Shown here piece after piece: positions 36,473-45,269 of a stretch of 60,284 nt of DNA. The stretch comes from Bradyrhizobium sp. ORS 375 (GTDB lineage: Bacteria > Pseudomonadota > Alphaproteobacteria > Rhizobiales > Xanthobacteraceae): positions 1 through 60,284 of the forward strand of contig NZ_CAFI01000369.1 in assembly GCF_000239775.1 (NCBI RefSeq), given 5' to 3'. A program made the translations under genes and the position numbers. Under the pieces are notes generated by a model. That model saw nothing but the letters and a program-made list of their open reading frames with translations. It had not been told where the DNA came from and made no database searches. Within the stretch, counting starts at the first letter, position 1, and every line of letters starts with the position of its first letter.

Positions 36473-37624
36473 ATGTCCATTGGCCAGCTGCTGACGATCA
36501 AACGACGCCATGCCATTACTCGCGCCGCCGACGCCGAACTGGCGTCGCATCTGCCGGAGCTCGGCCTTCCCTGCATGAGCGAGACAGCGCGTACGGCCTT
36601 TCGTGCCATCCTCGACCATGAAACGCCATTCGGCAACGGCTCGCTCCGTGACTGTCTCGCGCTGGCCGAAGCCCGTGGCTTCTGCGCCCATCCGATGGAT
36701 TGGATTCCCGCCCCTAATGATTGGCAATATTCTCCGCTGTATCAGCCCTGGGTCGACTGGTTGTCGGACAATGGGGTGACTGAATTTCACGAAGGAAATC
36801 GGCTGACCAAAGACAATTGGGACCGCTGGAAGCCGAAAGCCCGGCTGGCAGCGTTCAAGAGGCTGCTGCGGCAAGATGTGAAGGCCGCTCATGACCTGGC
36901 CGTGGCCCTGGGGTCCGCTGCGCCGGCCTCCGTGCGCCTGGGTCTGCTATCCAGCGTGGGGACGACTACATTGCCTCCAAAGAGCATCCCGACACAGCAG
37001 AGCCTGCTGAAGCATTTCCTGACCGATCCCTCAGCGAAGGTGCGCGCTGCAGCCGAGGCCGCAGCAAAAGCGTTGGGCGGTTTGGAGTCAGGAGGACCTG
37101 TAACGTTCGATCTTCTGGCAAGGGAACGTGGTGTCAGCTCGCGAGACCTGGCTGAACAGAGCGATCTAACGGAGTTGGGCCGCGACTTCCTCTGGCTCGT
37201 GGTCGAGACGGGAGACGTCGAGATACGATCGATCATCGCTTCGCGCCTGTTGGACCTGGGACAGCCTCCTGATCCGATCGCACTGTTCGCGGGCCTGCCG
37301 CGTCCGCTTTGGAAGCGAGGACTGCGGGCGACGTTCAAGTCGAACTATTGGCATATCGTCGGAGAGTATCTCGGACCGGAGAGGGGGACCCTGACCGCGC
37401 CCCAGATGGGCGATTGGGCGCCTTACAAGCACTGGACCAAATCTGTGATCGCCGAACTCAAGACTGGGGAACTGCCCATCAATGAGACGTACGATCCGCT
37501 GCGCGCCCTCGGCCTCGTCGTCGACAAGAACACAGCCCGCGAGATCCTCCACAAGGCTGTCGCGCTTGGCATGAAAGATAGCCATCCGCGCCTGACCATG
37601 CTGAAGTTCAACCTGACGCTCTGA
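36473..37624 (+). CDS. Hypothetical 383-residue protein with helical repeats
   Basis: No family recognised with certainty. It opens MSIGQLLTIKRRHAITRAA and has Trp-rich stretches (DWLSDNGVTEF, NWDRWKPKAR). The middle is helix-rich with HEAT-like character (LLKHFLTDPSAKVRAAAEAA; RDLAEQSDLTELGRDFLWLV) and the end is compact. No signal peptide; presumably cytoplasmic. Base composition is less GC-rich than neighbouring TRAP genes, hinting at transfer. Stands alone. Confidence 0.75.
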   Translation: MSIGQLLTIKRRHAITRAADAELASHLPELGLPCMSETARTAFRAILDHETPFGNGSLRDCLALAEARGFCAHPMDWIPAPNDWQYSPLYQPWVDWLSDNGVTEFHEGNRLTKDNWDRWKPKARLAAFKRLLRQDVKAAHDLAVALGSAAPASVRLGLLSSVGTTTLPPKSIPTQQSLLKHFLTDPSAKVRAAAEAAAKALGGLESGGPVTFDLLARERGVSSRDLAEQSDLTELGRDFLWLVVETGDVEIRSIIASRLLDLGQPPDPIALFAGLPRPLWKRGLRATFKSNYWHIVGEYLGPERGTLTAPQMGDWAPYKHWTKSVIAELKTGELPINETYDPLRALGLVVDKNTAREILHKAVALGMKDSHPRLTMLKFNLTL

Positions 37625-38070
37625 TGCGCGCCTGTAGTCTGGCCCTGGATGCGCACGCGCCGCCGCCGTGGCGTGAACGGAAGCGCGGCCGAGAAGGGCG
37701 ACCAATCATCAGCAGCACAAGGGATATCGGGTCGATCCGCCTACAGGCAGGTGTTCGGAGCTTCGCAGAGCCAATTCGCATAAGGTATATTATGGAATAT
37801 TTATATGCTGAGGAAGATCAGTGGGTTGGCTCGGAAACCTCAGATCTTTTGCCAGCGCGGATCCTCCAGATCGCTCCTTCGGGCCTCGTTCGAAGGTGTC
37901 GCCAACGCGGCTGGAAGTCGCTCCATGGCCGCCGCGACGAACGCCGATGTTGCTGCTGCGGCCCATCGCTGCAATAAGCGCTGGTGACGCTTGGTGACAG
38001 CAGCGGGATTCGGTCCGCAACATCAAGCGAGCGGATGCAACAAGAAGAAGCTTCTCAGGGAGAAACGAGA
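37625..38070. other. 446-nt non-coding region upstream of the TRAP operon
   Basis: Small open frames here have no domain or ribosome binding site worth reporting. The striking element is an AT-rich island at 37778-37808 (listed separately), in otherwise GC-rich DNA. The TRAP operon promoter should lie here. Confidence 0.4.
37778..37808. promoter_or_regulatory. AT-rich imperfect palindrome upstream of the TRAP operon
   Basis: GCATA (37778-37782) and TATGC (37804-37808) bound a core with TATAT/AATAT half-matches. It is a symmetric AT-rich patch in GC-rich surroundings, about 260 nt before the dctP start. Candidate operator or promoter; TRAP operons are commonly under GntR-type control, but no such regulator is in the window. 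Confidence 0.35.
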
Positions 38071-39090
38071 ATGAGCCTGTCACGACGCGCGCTGTTGAAG
38101 GCCACAGCGGCTTCAGCCGTCCTGGGTGGGATCGCAGCCCCGCATGTCGCGCGCGCGCAGAGCGCCGAGTTCACCTACAAATACGCCAACAACCTGCCGG
38201 ACACGCATCCGCTGAACGTCCGCGCCAAGGAGATGGCGGCTGCGATCAAGGCCGAGACCAACGGCAAGTTCGACCTGCAGATCTTCCCGAACAACCAGCT
38301 CGGCTCCGACACGGACATGCTGAGTCAGATCCGCTCGGGCGGCGTCGAGTTCTTCACGCTCTCGGGCCTGATCCTGGCGACACTGGTGCCGGCGGCATCG
38401 ATCAACGGCATCGGCTTCGCGTTCCCGGACTACGACACGGTCTGGAAGGCCATGGACGGCGATCTCGGCGCGTATGTGCGCGGCCAGATCACCAAGTCCG
38501 GCCTGATGGTGATGGACAAGATCTGGGACAATGGCTTCCGCCAGACGACGTCGTCGACCAAGCCGATCAACGGTCCTGACGATCTCAAGGGTTTCAAGAT
38601 CCGCGTGCCGGTGTCGCCGCTGTGGACCTCGATGTTCAAGGCGTTCGAGGCGGCGCCCGCCTCGATCAATTTCAGCGAGGTCTATTCGGCGCTGCAGACC
38701 AAGGTCGTCGAGGGCCAGGAAAACCCGTTGGCGATCATCTCGACCGCCAAGCTGTACGAGGTGCAGAAATACTGCTCGCTGACGAACCACATGTGGGACG
38801 GCTTCTGGTTCCTGGCCAACCGCCGCGCCTGGGAAGCCGTGCCGGCCGACATGCGCGCCATCGTCGCCAAGCACATCAACGCCGCCGCCGTGAAGGAGCG
38901 CGAGGACGTCGCCAAGCTCAATGCCGGCCTGCAGGCCGATCTCGCGACCAAGGGCCTGACGTTCAATCAGCCGAACGTCGCGCCGTTCCGCGACAAGCTG
39001 CGCACCGCCGGCTTCTACGCCGAGTGGAAGGGCAAGTACGGCGACGAGGCCTGGGGGCTGCTCGAAAAGGCCGTCGGCAAGCTGTCGTAA
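38071..39090 (+). CDS. TRAP transporter substrate-binding protein (DctP family), Tat signal
   Basis: Periplasmic binding protein for a carboxylate, 339 residues from ATG 38071 (CAGGGAGAAACGAGA upstream). A twin-arginine signal (SRRALLKATAASAVLGG, cleavage near ARA) precedes the DctP fold opening FTYKYANNLPDTHPLNVRA. Conserved elements include LGSDTDMLSQIRSGGVEFF, the carboxylate-binding Arg region LKGFKIRVP and ALQTKVVEGQENPLAII. First gene of the TRAP operon. Confidence 0.93.
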   Translation: MSLSRRALLKATAASAVLGGIAAPHVARAQSAEFTYKYANNLPDTHPLNVRAKEMAAAIKAETNGKFDLQIFPNNQLGSDTDMLSQIRSGGVEFFTLSGLILATLVPAASINGIGFAFPDYDTVWKAMDGDLGAYVRGQITKSGLMVMDKIWDNGFRQTTSSTKPINGPDDLKGFKIRVPVSPLWTSMFKAFEAAPASINFSEVYSALQTKVVEGQENPLAIISTAKLYEVQKYCSLTNHMWDGFWFLANRRAWEAVPADMRAIVAKHINAAAVKEREDVAKLNAGLQADLATKGLTFNQPNVAPFRDKLRTAGFYAEWKGKYGDEAWGLLEKAVGKLS

Positions 39091-39125
39091 GTGCAGGGGC
39101 GTCGTAGGCGCGTTCGGGTGACGTC

Positions 39126-41012
39126 ATGGCGCATGCCGAGTTCACGGAAATCGCCATCAGCGAGGTGGTCATCGAGACCCCTCGCCGCTGGTCCTGGCTG
39201 GACCGCCTGGAGGCCCTGCTCGGCCTCCTGGTCGAGATCCCGGCCGCGCTGCTCGTCGTGGCCGAGATCGTCATCCTGTTCGCGGGCGTGGTCGCGCGCT
39301 ATGGCCTGCACCGGCCGCTGATCTGGTCGGACGAGCTGGCCTCGATCCTGTTCCTGTGGCTCGCGATGCTCGGCGCCGCGGTGGCGTTCCGCCGCGGCGA
39401 GCACATGCGCATGACGGCGATGGTGGCGCGCGCGAGCCCCGGCTTGCGCGCTTATCTCGATGTCATTGCGACCGCTGCGGCGTTGGCGTTCCTGGTGATG
39501 ATCGCCTGGCCGTCCTGGGAATACGCCTACGAGGAAAGCTACATCACGACGCCGGCACTGCAGATCTCCAACATCTGCCGTGCCGCGGCGCTGCCGGTCG
39601 GCATCGGACTGATGGCGTTGTTCGCGCTGATCCGCCTGGCGCGCGCCGCCAACGTCAGGACCATGCTGCTGGCCGTCGTCACCGTCGCGGTGATCCTGGC
39701 GCTGTTCTGGCTGGCGCAGCCGGTGCTGAAGCCGCTCGGCAACCTCAACCTCGTGATCTTCTTCGTCGGCGTGGTCGGCTTCTGCGTTTTCGCGGGCGTG
39801 CCGATCGCCTTCGCCTTCGGGCTCGCGATCTTCGGCTATCTGGCGCTGACCACGCGCACGCCGCTGATGGTGCTGGTCGGGCGCATGGACGAGGGCATGA
39901 GCCACCTCATCCTGCTCTCGGTACCGCTGTTCGTCTTCCTCGGCCTGCTGATCGAGATGACCGGCATGGCGCGCGCGATGGTCGCCTTCCTCGCAAGCCT
40001 GCTCGGCCATGTCCGCGGCGGCCTGCATTACGTGCTGGTCGGCGCGATGTATCTCGTCTCCGGCATCTCCGGCGCCAAGGCCGCCGACATGGCCGCGGTC
40101 GCGCCGGTGCTGTTTCCGGAGATGAAGGCACGCGGCGCCAAGCCTGGCGATCTCGTCGCCCTGCTCGCCGCCACCGGCGCGCAGACTGAAACGATTCCGC
40201 CGAGCCTGGTGCTGATCACGATCGGCTCGGTCACCGGCGTCTCGATCGCCGCGCTGTTCACCGGCGGCCTGCTGCCGGGCGTCGTGCTCGCGGCCACGCT
40301 GTGCACGCTGGTGTGGTGGCGCTACCGCAACGAGGACATGAGCGGCGTGCGCCGCGCGACGGCTGCCGAGATCGGCAAGGCGTTCGTGGTGTCGGTCCCT
40401 GCCCTGGCCCTGCCCTTCGTGATCCGCGCCGCCGTGGTCGAGGGCATCGCGACGGCGACGGAAGTCTCGACCATCGGCATCGTCTATGGCGTGCTCGCGG
40501 GCCTGCTGGTCTATCGCCGCTTCGACTGGCGCCGGCTGATGCCGATGCTGATCGAGACCGCGGCACTGTCCGGCGCGATCCTGCTGATCATCGGCACCGC
40601 CACCGGCATGGCCTGGGGCCTGACCCAGTCCGGCTTCTCGCGCTCGCTGGCGGCCGCCATGACCGGGCTGCCGGGCGGCCCTGCGACCTTCATCGCGGTC
40701 TCGATCGTGGCCTTCACGATCCTCGGCAGCGTGCTCGAGGGCATTCCCGCAATCGTGCTGTTCGGGCCGCTGCTGTTTCCGATCGCGCGCGCCGTCGGGG
40801 TGCACGAGGTGCATTATGCCATGGTGATCATCCTGGCGATGGGAATCGGCCTGTTCGCGCCGCCATTCGGGGTCGGATATTACGCCGCCTGCGCCATCGG
40901 CCGGGTCGATCCCGCCGAGGGCATCCGTCCGATCTGGGGCTACCTGCTGGCGCTTCTCATCGGCCTGATCATCGTTGCGATTTTTCCGTGGATTTCGATC
41001 GGGTTCCTGTAA
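39126..41012 (+). CDS. Fused TRAP transporter permease DctQ-DctM
   Basis: One 628-residue chain holds both TRAP membrane components. Residues about 20-180 are the small DctQ domain with four helices (WSDELASILFLWLAMLGAAV is the DctQ core). The remainder is the large DctM domain with about a dozen helices (FAGVPIAFAFGLAIFGYLAL, SGISGAKAADMAAVAPVLFP, ATGAQTETIPPS). Such QM fusions are known in TAXI and some DctPQM systems. Positioned 35 nt after dctP and before an acyl-CoA synthetase gene. Confidence 0.93.
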   Translation: MAHAEFTEIAISEVVIETPRRWSWLDRLEALLGLLVEIPAALLVVAEIVILFAGVVARYGLHRPLIWSDELASILFLWLAMLGAAVAFRRGEHMRMTAMVARASPGLRAYLDVIATAAALAFLVMIAWPSWEYAYEESYITTPALQISNICRAAALPVGIGLMALFALIRLARAANVRTMLLAVVTVAVILALFWLAQPVLKPLGNLNLVIFFVGVVGFCVFAGVPIAFAFGLAIFGYLALTTRTPLMVLVGRMDEGMSHLILLSVPLFVFLGLLIEMTGMARAMVAFLASLLGHVRGGLHYVLVGAMYLVSGISGAKAADMAAVAPVLFPEMKARGAKPGDLVALLAATGAQTETIPPSLVLITIGSVTGVSIAALFTGGLLPGVVLAATLCTLVWWRYRNEDMSGVRRATAAEIGKAFVVSVPALALPFVIRAAVVEGIATATEVSTIGIVYGVLAGLLVYRRFDWRRLMPMLIETAALSGAILLIIGTATGMAWGLTQSGFSRSLAAAMTGLPGGPATFIAVSIVAFTILGSVLEGIPAIVLFGPLLFPIARAVGVHEVHYAMVIILAMGIGLFAPPFGVGYYAACAIGRVDPAEGIRPIWGYLLALLIGLIIVAIFPWISIGFL

Positions 41013-41040
41013 ACTCTTCAGACAACCAGGGAGGGTGGCG

Positions 41041-42684
41041 ATGAGCACGAACCAATATCTGATCGGCCTGGACAAGACGCCGGCGAACTATGTGCCCCTG
41101 ACCCCGCTCAGCTTCCTGGCGCGCAGCGCGGCCGTCTACCCGGACCATGTCAGCACGGTCTATGAGGGCCGCAGCTTCACCTGGCGCCAGACCTATGAGC
41201 GCTGCCGGCGCTTCGCGTCGTATCTGGTCGGCCGGGGCATCGGCACGGGCGACACCGTGGCGGCGATGCTGCCGAACATCCCGGCGATGAACGAGGCGCA
41301 TTTCGCCGTGCCGATGACCGGCGCCGTGCTCAACACGCTCAACATCCGGCTCGATGCGCCGTCGATTGCCTTTCAGCTCGACCACGGACAGGCCAAGATC
41401 ATCCTGGTCGATCCGGAATTTTCCGGCGTGATCAGCGAGGCGTTGAAGCTGATGAGCGGCGCGAAGCCGTTCGTGATCGACGTCGACGATGCGTCCTACA
41501 CGGGCGGCAGCCGTATCGGCGAGATCGAATACGAGGCCGCCGTCGCGGCCGGTGATCCGTCGTTCGAACCGCGCCGTCCCACGGATGAGTGGGATGCGAT
41601 CGCGATGAGCTACACGTCGGGCACGACCGGCAACCCGAAGGGTGTGGTCACGCATCACCGCGGCGCGTATCTCAACGCTGTCAGCAACATCCTCGCCGGC
41701 GGGCTCGGCCAGCATCCGGTCTATCTCTGGACCCTGCCGATGTTCCACTGCAACGGCTGGTGCTTCCCCTGGACCATGGCGGCGGCGGCCGGCGTCAATG
41801 TCTGCCTGCGCAAGGTCGAGCCGACCAGGATCTTCGAGCTGATCAAGGCCCACGGCGTCACCCATATGTGCGGCGCGCCGATCGTCTACAACGTGCTGAT
41901 CAACGCGCCGGATGCGCCCAAGGGTAAGCGCGAGAAGCCTGTCGTGGGCCTGATTGCCGGCGCCGCGCCGCCGGTGGCGGTGCTCGAAGGCGCCGAGAGC
42001 ATCGGCATCAAGCTGACGCATGTCTACGGTCTCACCGAGGTCTATGGCCCCGCCTCCGTCTGCGCCGAACAGCCCGGCTGGGACGATTTGCCGGCGCCGG
42101 AGCGGGCGCGGCTGAAGCGCCGCCAGGGCGTGCCCTATCCTCTCCAGGAAGCCGTCACCGTGCTCGATCCGGAGACGATGCAGGAGGTGCCGCGCGACGG
42201 CGAGACCATCGGCGAGGTCATGTTCCGCGGCAACATCGTCATGAAGGGCTACCTCAAGAACGAGAAAGCCACGCAGGAAGCCTTCGCCGGCGGCTGGTTT
42301 CACACCGGCGATCTCGGCGTGCTCGACGAGCACGGCTACGTCATCATCAAGGACCGCTCCAAGGACATCATCATCTCCGGCGGCGAGAACATCTCCTCCG
42401 TCGAGGTCGAGGACATCCTCTACAAGCACCCCGCCGTGCTGTTCGCCGCCGTCGTCGCCAAGCCCGACCCGAAATGGGGCGAGGTCCCCTGCGCCTTCGT
42501 CGAGCTGAAGGACGGCGCCCAGGCGACGGAAGCCGAGATCATCGCCTATTGCCGCAGCCATATGTCCGGCTTCAAGACACCCAAGGTCGTGGTGTTCGGG
42601 CCGATCCCGAAGACGTCTACGGGGAAGATCCAGAAGTTCCTGCTGCGGAACGAGGTGAATTCGGCCAAGGCGATTTCGGCGTAG
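41041..42684 (+). CDS. Acyl-CoA synthetase (AMP-dependent ligase, medium-chain type)
   Basis: Activates a carboxylic acid to its CoA thioester; 547 residues from ATG 41041 (CAGGGAGGGTGGCG upstream). Has the AMP-binding P-loop YTSGTTGNPKGV, the A5 motif YGLTEVYGP, GWFHTGDLG and KDRSKDIIISGGENIS, and the catalytic Lys in PKTSTGKIQK. Placed 28 nt after the TRAP permease, so the imported acid is plausibly its substrate. Confidence 0.94.
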   Translation: MSTNQYLIGLDKTPANYVPLTPLSFLARSAAVYPDHVSTVYEGRSFTWRQTYERCRRFASYLVGRGIGTGDTVAAMLPNIPAMNEAHFAVPMTGAVLNTLNIRLDAPSIAFQLDHGQAKIILVDPEFSGVISEALKLMSGAKPFVIDVDDASYTGGSRIGEIEYEAAVAAGDPSFEPRRPTDEWDAIAMSYTSGTTGNPKGVVTHHRGAYLNAVSNILAGGLGQHPVYLWTLPMFHCNGWCFPWTMAAAAGVNVCLRKVEPTRIFELIKAHGVTHMCGAPIVYNVLINAPDAPKGKREKPVVGLIAGAAPPVAVLEGAESIGIKLTHVYGLTEVYGPASVCAEQPGWDDLPAPERARLKRRQGVPYPLQEAVTVLDPETMQEVPRDGETIGEVMFRGNIVMKGYLKNEKATQEAFAGGWFHTGDLGVLDEHGYVIIKDRSKDIIISGGENISSVEVEDILYKHPAVLFAAVVAKPDPKWGEVPCAFVELKDGAQATEAEIIAYCRSHMSGFKTPKVVVFGPIPKTSTGKIQKFLLRNEVNSAKAISA

Positions 42685-42692
42685 CCACATGA

Positions 42693-42775
42693 GTAGGGCG
42701 GGTTAGCCGCAGGCGTAACCCGCCGCCTTCGTTGTCTGCGCCATGGCGGATTACGCTCCGCTAATCCGCCCTACG
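42693..42775. repeat. Palindromic intergenic repeat with GGCGG(A/G)TTA...CCGCC units
   Basis: The segment starts GTAGGGCGGGTTAGCC and ends TAATCCGCCCTACG, so the ends are inverted copies; internal GGCGGGTTAGCC/GGCGTAACCCGCC and GGCGGATTACGC/CTAATCCGCC form two smaller hairpins. Repeats of this type are common between genes in Bradyrhizobium-like genomes. Here it follows the acyl-CoA synthetase stop and may act as its terminator. Confidence 0.75.
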
Positions 42776-42808
42776 CACTTCGCGTCGGAGCCTGGATACC
42801 AGCCCAGT

Positions 42809-42884
42809 CGTCATTGCGAGCGCAGCGAAGCAATCCAGAGTCCTTGCTGAGCTCCTGGATTGCTTCGCTGCGCTCGCAATGACG
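42809..42884. repeat. Palindromic repeat copy A, perfect 30-bp arms
   Basis: Arms at 42809-42838 (begins CGTCATTGCGAGCGCAGC) and 42855-42884 (ends CGCTCGCAATGACG) are perfect reverse complements around a 16-nt loop. The same sequence family recurs at 43577-43658. Palindrome-type mobile repeats (REP/BIME-like) of this kind are dispersed in Rhizobiales genomes. Confidence 0.85.
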
Positions 42885-42888
42885 GCAA

Positions 42889-43518
42889 CTAACTCTCTCT
42901 GCTCTTCTCCGGATAGTATTGCGGCGCTTCGCGGCGGTCGTACATGCCGTAGTCTCTGCTGACTTCAACGATGCGAATGTTGTCGGCGCCGGGTTCGGCA
43001 AGCAGCTGCGTGCTCAGCGCGATGCCGGTGGCTTCGTCCGGCAGCTCGATCAGATGCGCGAAGCGGCCTTCGCGATAGACGCTGGAAAAGCTCTCAACGG
43101 TGCGACCCGTCACGGCCTTCAGCTGCGGCTCGGCGGTCTCCAGCACCAACACGTAAGTCGGAGCGCGCCGCTTCGGATCGTTGTACGTCCCGCGCCGCTC
43201 CGGCTGCCAGGCCGGCTGCCCCGGCCTCACCTCGTGGATTAGCTCGGCGACGCGCAGGCGATAGTCTGAGAACACCTTGTCGCGGCCGAGCGTCTGGATG
43301 TCGTGGTGATGGGCGTGGACGCGCCAGGCGGTGATGGCGCCCTCGTCCTGCCAGATCTGATAGGACAGGATCAGATTATCGCGCGACAGGCTCTTGAAGC
43401 GATCGAGGAACAGGCAGCCGCCGAGCGCGTCGAGCTCGGGCCGCAGGGAGGCTGCGAGCTGCAGGTACTGGTCGAGATGGCCGGGCTTGATCTCGACTTC
43501 GAAGAACAGCGACAGCAT
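42889..43518 (-). CDS. Antibiotic-biosynthesis-monooxygenase (ABM) domain protein
   Basis: Encodes 209 residues. Residues 1-95 form an ABM ferredoxin-like domain (LFFEVEIKPGHLDQYLQLA, then SYQIWQDEGAITAWRVHAHH). The second half (TYVLVLETAEPQLKAVTGRT onward) may be a second diverged unit. Family members are cofactor-free monooxygenases or haem-binding proteins; the activity here is undetermined. The gene is sandwiched between two copies of the palindromic repeat with no other neighbour in its transcription unit. Confidence 0.85.
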   Translation of the reverse strand: MLSLFFEVEIKPGHLDQYLQLAASLRPELDALGGCLFLDRFKSLSRDNLILSYQIWQDEGAITAWRVHAHHHDIQTLGRDKVFSDYRLRVAELIHEVRPGQPAWQPERRGTYNDPKRRAPTYVLVLETAEPQLKAVTGRTVESFSSVYREGRFAHLIELPDEATGIALSTQLLAEPGADNIRIVEVSRDYGMYDRREAPQYYPEKSRES

Positions 43519-43576
43519 GTAGCGCCTCCATGTTCCTGGTATTGGCCGAGCTTGAAACCTCGGGGCTTGCCAAAAC

Positions 43577-43658
43577 CGTCATTGCGAGCGAAGCGAAGCA
43601 ATCCAGAGTCCCGCAACGGCTCTGGATGCTTCGTCGCCTTCGGCTCCTCGCAATGACG
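43577..43658. repeat. Palindromic repeat copy B, imperfect
   Basis: Begins CGTCATTGCGAGCGAAGCGA and ends CTCCTCGCAATGACG. The left arm is nearly identical to copy A; the right arm (from TCTGGATGCTTCGTCGCC) has diverged, so the stem has mismatches. It lies between the ABM gene start and the MBL gene end. Confidence 0.8.
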
Positions 43659-43677
43659 GCTGGGAGGCCGAGGAGGC

Positions 43678-44478
43678 CTACGCCGTCAGCTCCAGCCGCA
43701 TGCCGTCATACGCGGGCACCACGCCGGCCGGCAGGCTCTGGCGCAGCACTTCGTAGTCCAGATCGGCTGTCATGTTGGTGATGACGGCGCGCTTCGGCTT
43801 GAAGCGTTCGATCCAGGCGAGCGCGTCGTTGACGGAGAAATGGCTCGGATGAGAGGCGGGGCGCAGGCCGTCGACGATCCAAAGGTCGAGATCCTCCAGC
43901 GCGCCCCAGCTCTCCTCGGGAATGTCGTTGAGGTCGGGCGTGTAGGCCGCGTCACCGATGCGGTAGCCGAGCGCGGGAATGTTGCCATGCTGGACCATGA
44001 AGGCCGTCAGCCTCAGCTCACCGCCCTTCCCCTCCACCGCCTGGGTCTCGCCGGCCTCGATCGAGTGCTGCGTCAGGATCGGCGGATAGTCGCTGCCCGG
44101 TGGCGAGATGAAGCAATACGAGAACCGGTGCATGATGTCCTTGGCGGTGGACTGGTTCAGATAGACCGGGATGCGGCGGCGCTGGTGCAGCACCACCGAG
44201 CGCAGATCGTCGATGCCGTGGGTCTGGTCGGCATGCTCATGCGTCAGGAACACCGCGTCGATGTGATCGACGTGCGTGTCGATCAGCTGCTCGCGCAGGT
44301 CCGGCGAGGTGTCGATCACCACGCGCGTCACGCCATGCGCGCCGCGGCGTTCGGCCAGCAGCGAGCAGCGGCGGCGGCGGTTCTTCGGGTTGTTGGGGTC
44401 GCAGGCGCCCCACCCCAGCGCCGGGCGCGGCACGCCGGCCGAGGAGCCGCAGCCGAGAATGGTGAGCGTCAGGGTCAT
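43678..44478 (-). CDS. MBL-fold metallo-hydrolase (PhnP-like)
   Basis: Encodes 266 residues from ATG 44478, overlapping the tatD stop by 4 nt. Opens LTLTILGCGSSAGVPRP as in PhnP/phosphodiesterase-type MBL proteins. The metal motif reads THEHADQTHG, with Gln where HxHxDH has its last His. Other ligands are plausible in HGNIPALGYRI and DGLR. Position after tatD is conserved in relatives. Confidence 0.92.
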   Translation of the reverse strand: MTLTLTILGCGSSAGVPRPALGWGACDPNNPKNRRRRCSLLAERRGAHGVTRVVIDTSPDLREQLIDTHVDHIDAVFLTHEHADQTHGIDDLRSVVLHQRRRIPVYLNQSTAKDIMHRFSYCFISPPGSDYPPILTQHSIEAGETQAVEGKGGELRLTAFMVQHGNIPALGYRIGDAAYTPDLNDIPEESWGALEDLDLWIVDGLRPASHPSHFSVNDALAWIERFKPKRAVITNMTADLDYEVLRQSLPAGVVPAYDGMRLELTA

Positions 44479-45269
44479 GCCGGCACCTCGGGCCGCGGCA
44501 CCTTGGAGAACAGCTTGAAGAAGGTCTCTGTCGTCTGCCGCGAGAACTCCTCGAACGAGACACCGCGGGTCTCGGCGAGCACCTTCGCGGTCTCCACCAC
44601 ATAGGCCGGCTCGTTGCGCTTGCCGCGGAACTTGCCCGGCGCCAGATAAGGCGCGTCGGTCTCGACCATGATGCGGTCGGCCGGCACCTCGGCGGCGAGC
44701 GCGCGCAGGCTCTCCGACTTCTTGAACGTCACGATGCCCGTGAACGAGATGTGCAGTCCGAGATCGATCGCCTTCATCGCCAGCTCCCGTCCGCCGGTGT
44801 AGCAATGCAGCACGGCCTTGAAAGGTCCGCGCGCTATCTCCTCGTCGAGGATGCGGCTGCACTGCTCGTCGGCTTCGCGGGTGTGGATCACCAGCGGCAG
44901 GCCGGTTTCGCGGGCGGCCGCGATGTGCGCCCGGAACCCGCGCTCCTGGGCGTCCTTGGAGCCGTGGTCGTAGAAATTGTCGAGCCCGGCCTCGCCGAGC
45001 GCGACCACCTTCGGGTGGCGGGTGAGCGCGATCAGCTCCTCGGCCGCGATGCCATCCTCCTCATCCGCATTGTGCGGATGCGTGCCGACCGAGCAGAACA
45101 CGTTGTCGAACCGCTCGGCGATCGCGAGCAGCTCGGGCAGCCTGCGCACCCGCGTCGAGATCGTCACCAGGCGGCCGACGCCGGCGGCGGCGGCGCGCGT
45201 GACGATGCCATCCAGATCTTCAGCAAAATCCGGAAAATCCAGATGGCAATGACTGTCGACCAGCATCAT
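44475..45269 (-). CDS. tatD: TatD-family metal-dependent hydrolase (DNase)
   Basis: Encodes 264 residues from ATG 45269; the stop of metG overlaps the start (ATGATG). Motifs: metal-binding VDSHCHLDF, catalytic region [33 protein letters not shown] and the metal-binding Asp region [10 protein letters not shown]. Family members are 3-prime exonucleases or related hydrolases. Part of the metG-tatD-MBL run. Confidence 0.94.
   Translation of the reverse strand: MMLVDSHCHLDFPDFAEDLDGIVTRAAAAGVGRLVTISTRVRRLPELLAIAERFDNVFCSVGTHPHNADEEDGIAAEELIALTRHPKVVALGEAGLDNFYDHGSKDAQERGFRAHIAAARETGLPLVIHTREADEQCSRILDEEIARGPFKAVLHCYTGGRELAMKAIDLGLHISFTGIVTFKKSESLRALAAEVPADRIMVETDAPYLAPGKFRGKRNEPAYVVETAKVLAETRGVSFEEFSRQTTETFFKLFSKVPRPEVPA

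Noticed and set aside
37624-37977. 117-codon plus-strand frame upstream of the TRAP operon
   Set aside because: No ribosome binding site or domain, Arg/Cys/Ser-rich random-like composition; it also overlaps the AT-rich palindrome.
39015-41075. Open frame of 686 codons on the minus strand opposite the TRAP permease gene
   Set aside because: Arg/Gln/His/Asp-rich shadow of a high-GC gene with no domain; the plus-strand DctQM is clearly real.
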